Positions 61,065 through 64,000 of a stretch of 64,000 nt of DNA are shown one piece after another. Source of the stretch: an alpha proteobacterium U9-1i (GTDB lineage: Bacteria > Pseudomonadota > Alphaproteobacteria > Caulobacterales > Aquidulcibacteraceae). Position numbers and translations under genes: made by a program. Under the pieces are notes generated by a model. The model searched no databases and was not told where the DNA came from. It was given only the letters and a program-made list of their open reading frames with translations. Position 1 is the stretch's first letter; every line of letters begins with the position of its first letter. Where the stretch lies: the NCBI GenBank assembly GCA_000974665.1, contig BBSY01000003.1, positions 1,116,001 through 1,180,000 on the forward strand. The letters are read 5' to 3'.

Positions 61065-61883
61065 GGTCAGTTCCTTCAATTCCTCCGCATCGTGCGAACA
61101 AAACACCTTCGCCTGCCCCGATTCTTTGAGTCGCCGCAGGCGAGCTTGATTGGCGTGGCGCGCGGGCGAGTCCGTGTCCATGATGCGCTCGTAAGCAGCC
61201 ATGCCGACCGGGCAGTGATACGGCGTTTCCATTTCGTGTCGGTGCAGGTAGGCATCGCCCGCGTGAAGCAGCCAGCCACTTGGCGTGCTCACAGCGACGC
61301 CCGCGTGGCCAATCGTGTGCCCTCGCAGCGGAACCATCAGGATTTCCGGCGGGAGGCCGTCGAGGCCGCGCACCGCGCCAAACCCGAACCAGGGTTCGCC
61401 GCCACCAACATAAGTGCGCCAGTCGCGCACCTCATCCCATTGTGTCGGGCGGTAACGTTGATTGGCGACGAAGCTTCGGTGTTTGACTTCCGCAGCCGTA
61501 CGTTCTGCTTCCAGCACGTGTACCCGCGCCTCTGGAAAGTCCTCGATCCCGCCAGCGTGATCGAAGTCGAGATGCGTCAGCACGATATGGCGTACGTCGC
61601 GGGCGCTGAACCCACGCGCCTCAATCTGGCGCAGCGCAGTATCAGCCTCGCGCAAGCGCGGGTTCAGAATGCCGGGCCAAAGCCAAGGCAAGCGCGCGTG
61701 CGGACGTCGCACATCCTGCACGCCGTAGCCCGTGTCCACCAACACCAAGCCATTTCCCGCTTCGATCAACAGGCAATGGGTGGTGATATTGGCGAACAGG
61801 CCGGCGCTGGTTCCGTCGAAGAGCGCCCCGCCCAGCGGACAATGCGTGCCGCAATTGAGATGATGCACACGCATTGGCGCCAC
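61032..61883 (-). CDS. MBL-fold metallohydrolase
   Basis: A 283-residue metallo-beta-lactamase-fold enzyme with the metal-binding THLDFDHAGG (HxDxDH variant, as in lactonases) and later ligands in PLRGHTIGHAGV and HAGDAY. The HxDxDH order and length resemble AHL-lactonase/AiiA-like proteins, but no quorum-sensing gene is near, so substrate is open. ATG at 61883 or 61874. 33-bp tail-to-tail overlap with the TetR gene. Confidence 0.85.
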   Translation of the reverse strand: MAPMRVHHLNCGTHCPLGGALFDGTSAGLFANITTHCLLIEAGNGLVLVDTGYGVQDVRRPHARLPWLWPGILNPRLREADTALRQIEARGFSARDVRHIVLTHLDFDHAGGIEDFPEARVHVLEAERTAAEVKHRSFVANQRYRPTQWDEVRDWRTYVGGGEPWFGFGAVRGLDGLPPEILMVPLRGHTIGHAGVAVSTPSGWLLHAGDAYLHRHEMETPYHCPVGMAAYERIMDTDSPARHANQARLRRLKESGQAKVFCSHDAEELKELTSRAQHIAHQR

Positions 61884-61888
61884 CTGGA

Positions 61889-62740
61889 TCAGTCTGCGCC
61901 CTCTATCTTTTTGCCTTCGACGAAGGCCAGAAGGTCGGGGTTCACGATATCGGGATGCGTCGACAACATGCCGTGCGGCAGACCGGGATAGGCTTTCAAC
62001 GTGCCCTGCTTCAGAAGCCTCACCGACAATGGCGCTGAGTCCGCATAAGGTACGATCTGGTCGTCAGTGCCGTGCGATACAAACACCGGCACGTCGATCT
62101 TCTTTAAATCTTCGGTGAAGTCGGTTTCGGAGAATGCTTTGATGCACTCGTAGTGTGCGTTGGCAGCGCCCATCATCCCTTGGCGCCACCAATTGTCGAT
62201 CAGGCCTTGCGACACCTTCGCGCCCGGCCGGTTGAAGCCGTAAAACGGGCCGGTGGGCAGATCGATGTAGAATTGCGCGCGGTTGGCGACGAGCGCGGCG
62301 CGCAAACCGTTGAACACCTCAATCGGCAAACCAGCGGGATTTGCATCCGACTTCACCATAATAGGCGGCACCGCGCCGACGAGCACCGCTTTCGAGACGC
62401 GCCCCGGCTTGGCGCGAGCAACATAGTGCGCGACTTCGCCGCCGCCCGTTGAATGGCCGATATGCACGGCGCCCTTAAGATTGAGCGTGTCGGTGAGTGC
62501 GGCGACATCGGCGGCGTAAGTATCCATCTCATGGCCACTGATGGTTTGCGACGAGCGGCCGTGACCGCGCCGATCGTGGGCGATGACGCGATAACCGCGC
62601 GCGAGAAAGAACAGCATCTGGCTATCCCAATCGTCGGCGCTCAGCGGCCAGCCGTGATGGAACACAATCGCCTGACCCTCGCGCGGACCCCAATCCTTGT
62701 AAAAGATTTCCGTGCCGTCTGTGGTGGTGATGAAGGGCAT
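61889..62740 (-). CDS. Alpha/beta hydrolase (non-haem chloroperoxidase/arylesterase type)
   Basis: A 283-residue cytosolic serine hydrolase. [14 protein letters not shown] and [17 protein letters not shown] (oxyanion strand), [11 protein letters not shown], nucleophile GHSTGGGE, acid in [11 protein letters not shown] and His in GLPHGML are the cofactor-free haloperoxidase/esterase signature. Function in vivo probably ester or lactone hydrolysis. 6 bp from the MBL gene on one side, 22 bp from a second hydrolase gene on the other. Confidence 0.9.
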   Translation of the reverse strand: MPFITTTDGTEIFYKDWGPREGQAIVFHHGWPLSADDWDSQMLFFLARGYRVIAHDRRGHGRSSQTISGHEMDTYAADVAALTDTLNLKGAVHIGHSTGGGEVAHYVARAKPGRVSKAVLVGAVPPIMVKSDANPAGLPIEVFNGLRAALVANRAQFYIDLPTGPFYGFNRPGAKVSQGLIDNWWRQGMMGAANAHYECIKAFSETDFTEDLKKIDVPVFVSHGTDDQIVPYADSAPLSVRLLKQGTLKAYPGLPHGMLSTHPDIVNPDLLAFVEGKKIEGAD

Positions 62741-62761
62741 GTTCTCCTCCGAGCTGTTTGG

Positions 62762-63574
62762 TTAGGCCGCGCGATGAATGCTGGAGACGTTGCCAGCGCG
62801 AGCGTTGGCGGCGGCCCAGTCGAGCGCGAAATCGGCAACTTGCTCCCAGCCCGGCTCGGCGCACGTCCAATGCGAACGATCGGCGTAAAGCTTGTACTCG
62901 GTCTTCGACGCGGCGCGCTTTTGCTTGTTGTACATCGCCTTCGTCATGCTCGCCGGGGCGATGAGATCGAGACCGCCACCGATCAGCAGCAACGGCGCGC
63001 GCGTTTTGCTGTTCCAAGTGATCGGTCCGGCGCCGCCGGACACGACGCCATCCCAGTAAATTTTGCCGGCTGTCGGCACGATGTAGCGGTTGAAATGCTC
63101 ATCCACCATGTCGCGAGGCAAGCCGTTGGCGAAGCGCTCGGCGAAGAACTTCTTCGTCATCGAGACGACCTTGGCGCCGCTAAAGGGATCGCCAAGGACG
63201 GGCAGCGCCGAGATCGCAGCTGTCAACGGAATGCCGATGCCTGGCGTAGGCGCTGGATCAATCGCGACACCCGCCACACCTAGGCCTTTGTCGAGCAAGT
63301 GCTGCACGAATACCCCGCCGGCCGAGTGGCCAATTAGGATCGGCGCTTCCGGAAGCTTGGCGATCTCACGCTCATAGTGCGCAACGATTTCCTTAGGGCC
63401 GAATTTGGTGAGGGCCTTGCGTGGATTGGCGCGGAGTTCCGCCGGTTCGCCGTCGTCATGCGGCCAATCTGGCGCAACCACATTGAAGCCCTTGGCTTCG
63501 TACCGCGCCTTCCAGTTCTCCCAACCCTTCGCGTTGAGCCAGGCGCCATGAATAAGCATGATGGTCTTGGTCAT
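62762..63574 (-). CDS. Alpha/beta hydrolase
   Basis: A 270-residue hydrolase. LIHGAWLNAKGWENW near the N-terminus, nucleophile elbow GHSAGGVFVQHLL, the acid region LLLIGGGLDLIAPASMT and the C-terminal His in YADRSHWTCAEPGWEQV match a family of lipase-like alpha/beta hydrolases of unknown substrate. The ATG at 63574 fits the oxyanion strand; the longer frame is unrelated. Paired with the chloroperoxidase-type hydrolase upstream of the MBL gene. Confidence 0.85.
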   Translation of the reverse strand: MTKTIMLIHGAWLNAKGWENWKARYEAKGFNVVAPDWPHDDGEPAELRANPRKALTKFGPKEIVAHYEREIAKLPEAPILIGHSAGGVFVQHLLDKGLGVAGVAIDPAPTPGIGIPLTAAISALPVLGDPFSGAKVVSMTKKFFAERFANGLPRDMVDEHFNRYIVPTAGKIYWDGVVSGGAGPITWNSKTRAPLLLIGGGLDLIAPASMTKAMYNKQKRAASKTEYKLYADRSHWTCAEPGWEQVADFALDWAAANARAGNVSSIHRAA

Positions 63575-63671
63575 GTGGTCTCTCCCGTTCCTGACGAGAG
63601 ATTGCACCGCGGCGCGACGCGTAACCAGTTCTACGTAGGGCTGGCGACCTAATACTCTGGTATGAAAGCGA

Positions 63672-64000
63672 TCACGCGGACGCGGGCAATGTGACCACAA
63701 AAGTGGCGCCGCAATCGAGATTGCGCGCCTCGATAGAGCCGCCGTGTGCTTCAATGATTGAACGGCAAATCGCCAGCCCCATACCCATTCCGTTGTCTTT
63801 GGTTGTGAAGAAGCTCTCGAACAGACGCGGCAAGTTCTCAGGCGGAATACCTGGGCCGCAGTCTTCGACAGCGATTGTGATCTTCTCGCCGTCGCTTGCG
63901 CTGCGGACGATCAGTTGTCGCGACGTGGACGGCGCCATCGCCTGAATGGCGTTGACCGCCAAATTTACAATCACCTGCTGCAATTGTGTGCGGTCACCAT
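63672..64000 (-). CDS. Sensor histidine kinase, C-terminal ATPase part (cut by window end)
   Basis: The last 108 codons of a histidine kinase. DRTQLQQVIVNLAVNAIQAM is the N-box, VEDCGPGIPPENLPRLFESFFTTK the G1/F region and GMGMGLAICRSIIEAHGGSIEA the G2 box. This form (FFTTKxxGxGxGLAI) is typical of FixL/NtrB-type kinases. The sensor and H-box lie beyond base 64000. There are 97 bp between it and the hydrolase gene downstream. Confidence 0.9.
   Translation of the reverse strand, partial: GDRTQLQQVIVNLAVNAIQAMAPSTSRQLIVRSASDGEKITIAVEDCGPGIPPENLPRLFESFFTTKDNGMGMGLAICRSIIEAHGGSIEARNLDCGATFVVTLPASA

Overview
The window is GC-rich, densely coded chromosomal DNA from an alphaproteobacterium. Gene style (many 1-4 bp ATGA overlaps, TorF-type porin beside kdp, a short conserved alphaproteobacterial hypothetical next to gph, CHAD and DUF2339 proteins) points to Caulobacterales or a Hyphomonadaceae-like lineage. 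The genus cannot be fixed from the sequence alone. I count about 69 protein genes including several very small ones, one tRNA, one probable gene remnant and three clusters of palindromic repeats. No rRNA, CRISPR array, intact transposon, phage or conjugation gene was seen.

Layout. 0-9 kb is core metabolism: rpiA (cut by the left edge), glmU, gph, a five-gene ArsR/SRPBCC/DUF1801 operon, ilvA, msrA and an ALDH7-type dehydrogenase. 9-23.5 kb has an accessory character: a TetR regulator with a CPBP membrane protease, an exported hydrolase, a three-gene operon of ArsR, a 37-residue cysteine-tailed peptide and a circularly permuted ATP-grasp enzyme, then a full K+ uptake locus (TorF porin, three tiny membrane proteins including KdpF, KdpA, B, C, D, E). 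This block ends at the 3' side of a tRNA-Val(CAC) gene, next to what looks like the C-terminal remnant of a Fic-type protein, so it may be an old tRNA-anchored island.

23.6-27.3 kb is a ferric iron ABC importer. 27-45 kb mixes a methyltransferase-like protein, exported hydrolases (including a CE15-like esterase), a uracil-DNA-glycosylase-family protein, CHAD, homocysteine methyltransferase, GST, a CNT nucleoside transporter, two oxidoreductases and an alkylation-repair pair (Ogt plus an Ada-AlkA fusion). 45-57 kb carries a membrane-anchored sulfatase, an acyl-CoA dehydrogenase pair, small exported proteins, TauE/SafE, dusA, tag, an MpaB-like oxygenase, two enoyl-CoA hydratases, a nitronate monooxygenase-like enzyme and chorismate mutase: a lipid or acyl-CoA catabolic flavour. 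57.4-61 kb is an exported redox operon (lipoprotein cytochrome c, lactone oxidase, type III-fold PLP enzyme) divergent from a TetR regulator. The end holds an MBL-fold enzyme, two alpha/beta hydrolases and the end of a histidine kinase.

The best candidates for something undescribed are the ArsR-peptide-ATP-grasp operon (12.4-14.1 kb), the extra tiny membrane proteins in the kdp operon, and the exported three-gene redox operon at 57.4-60.4 kb.
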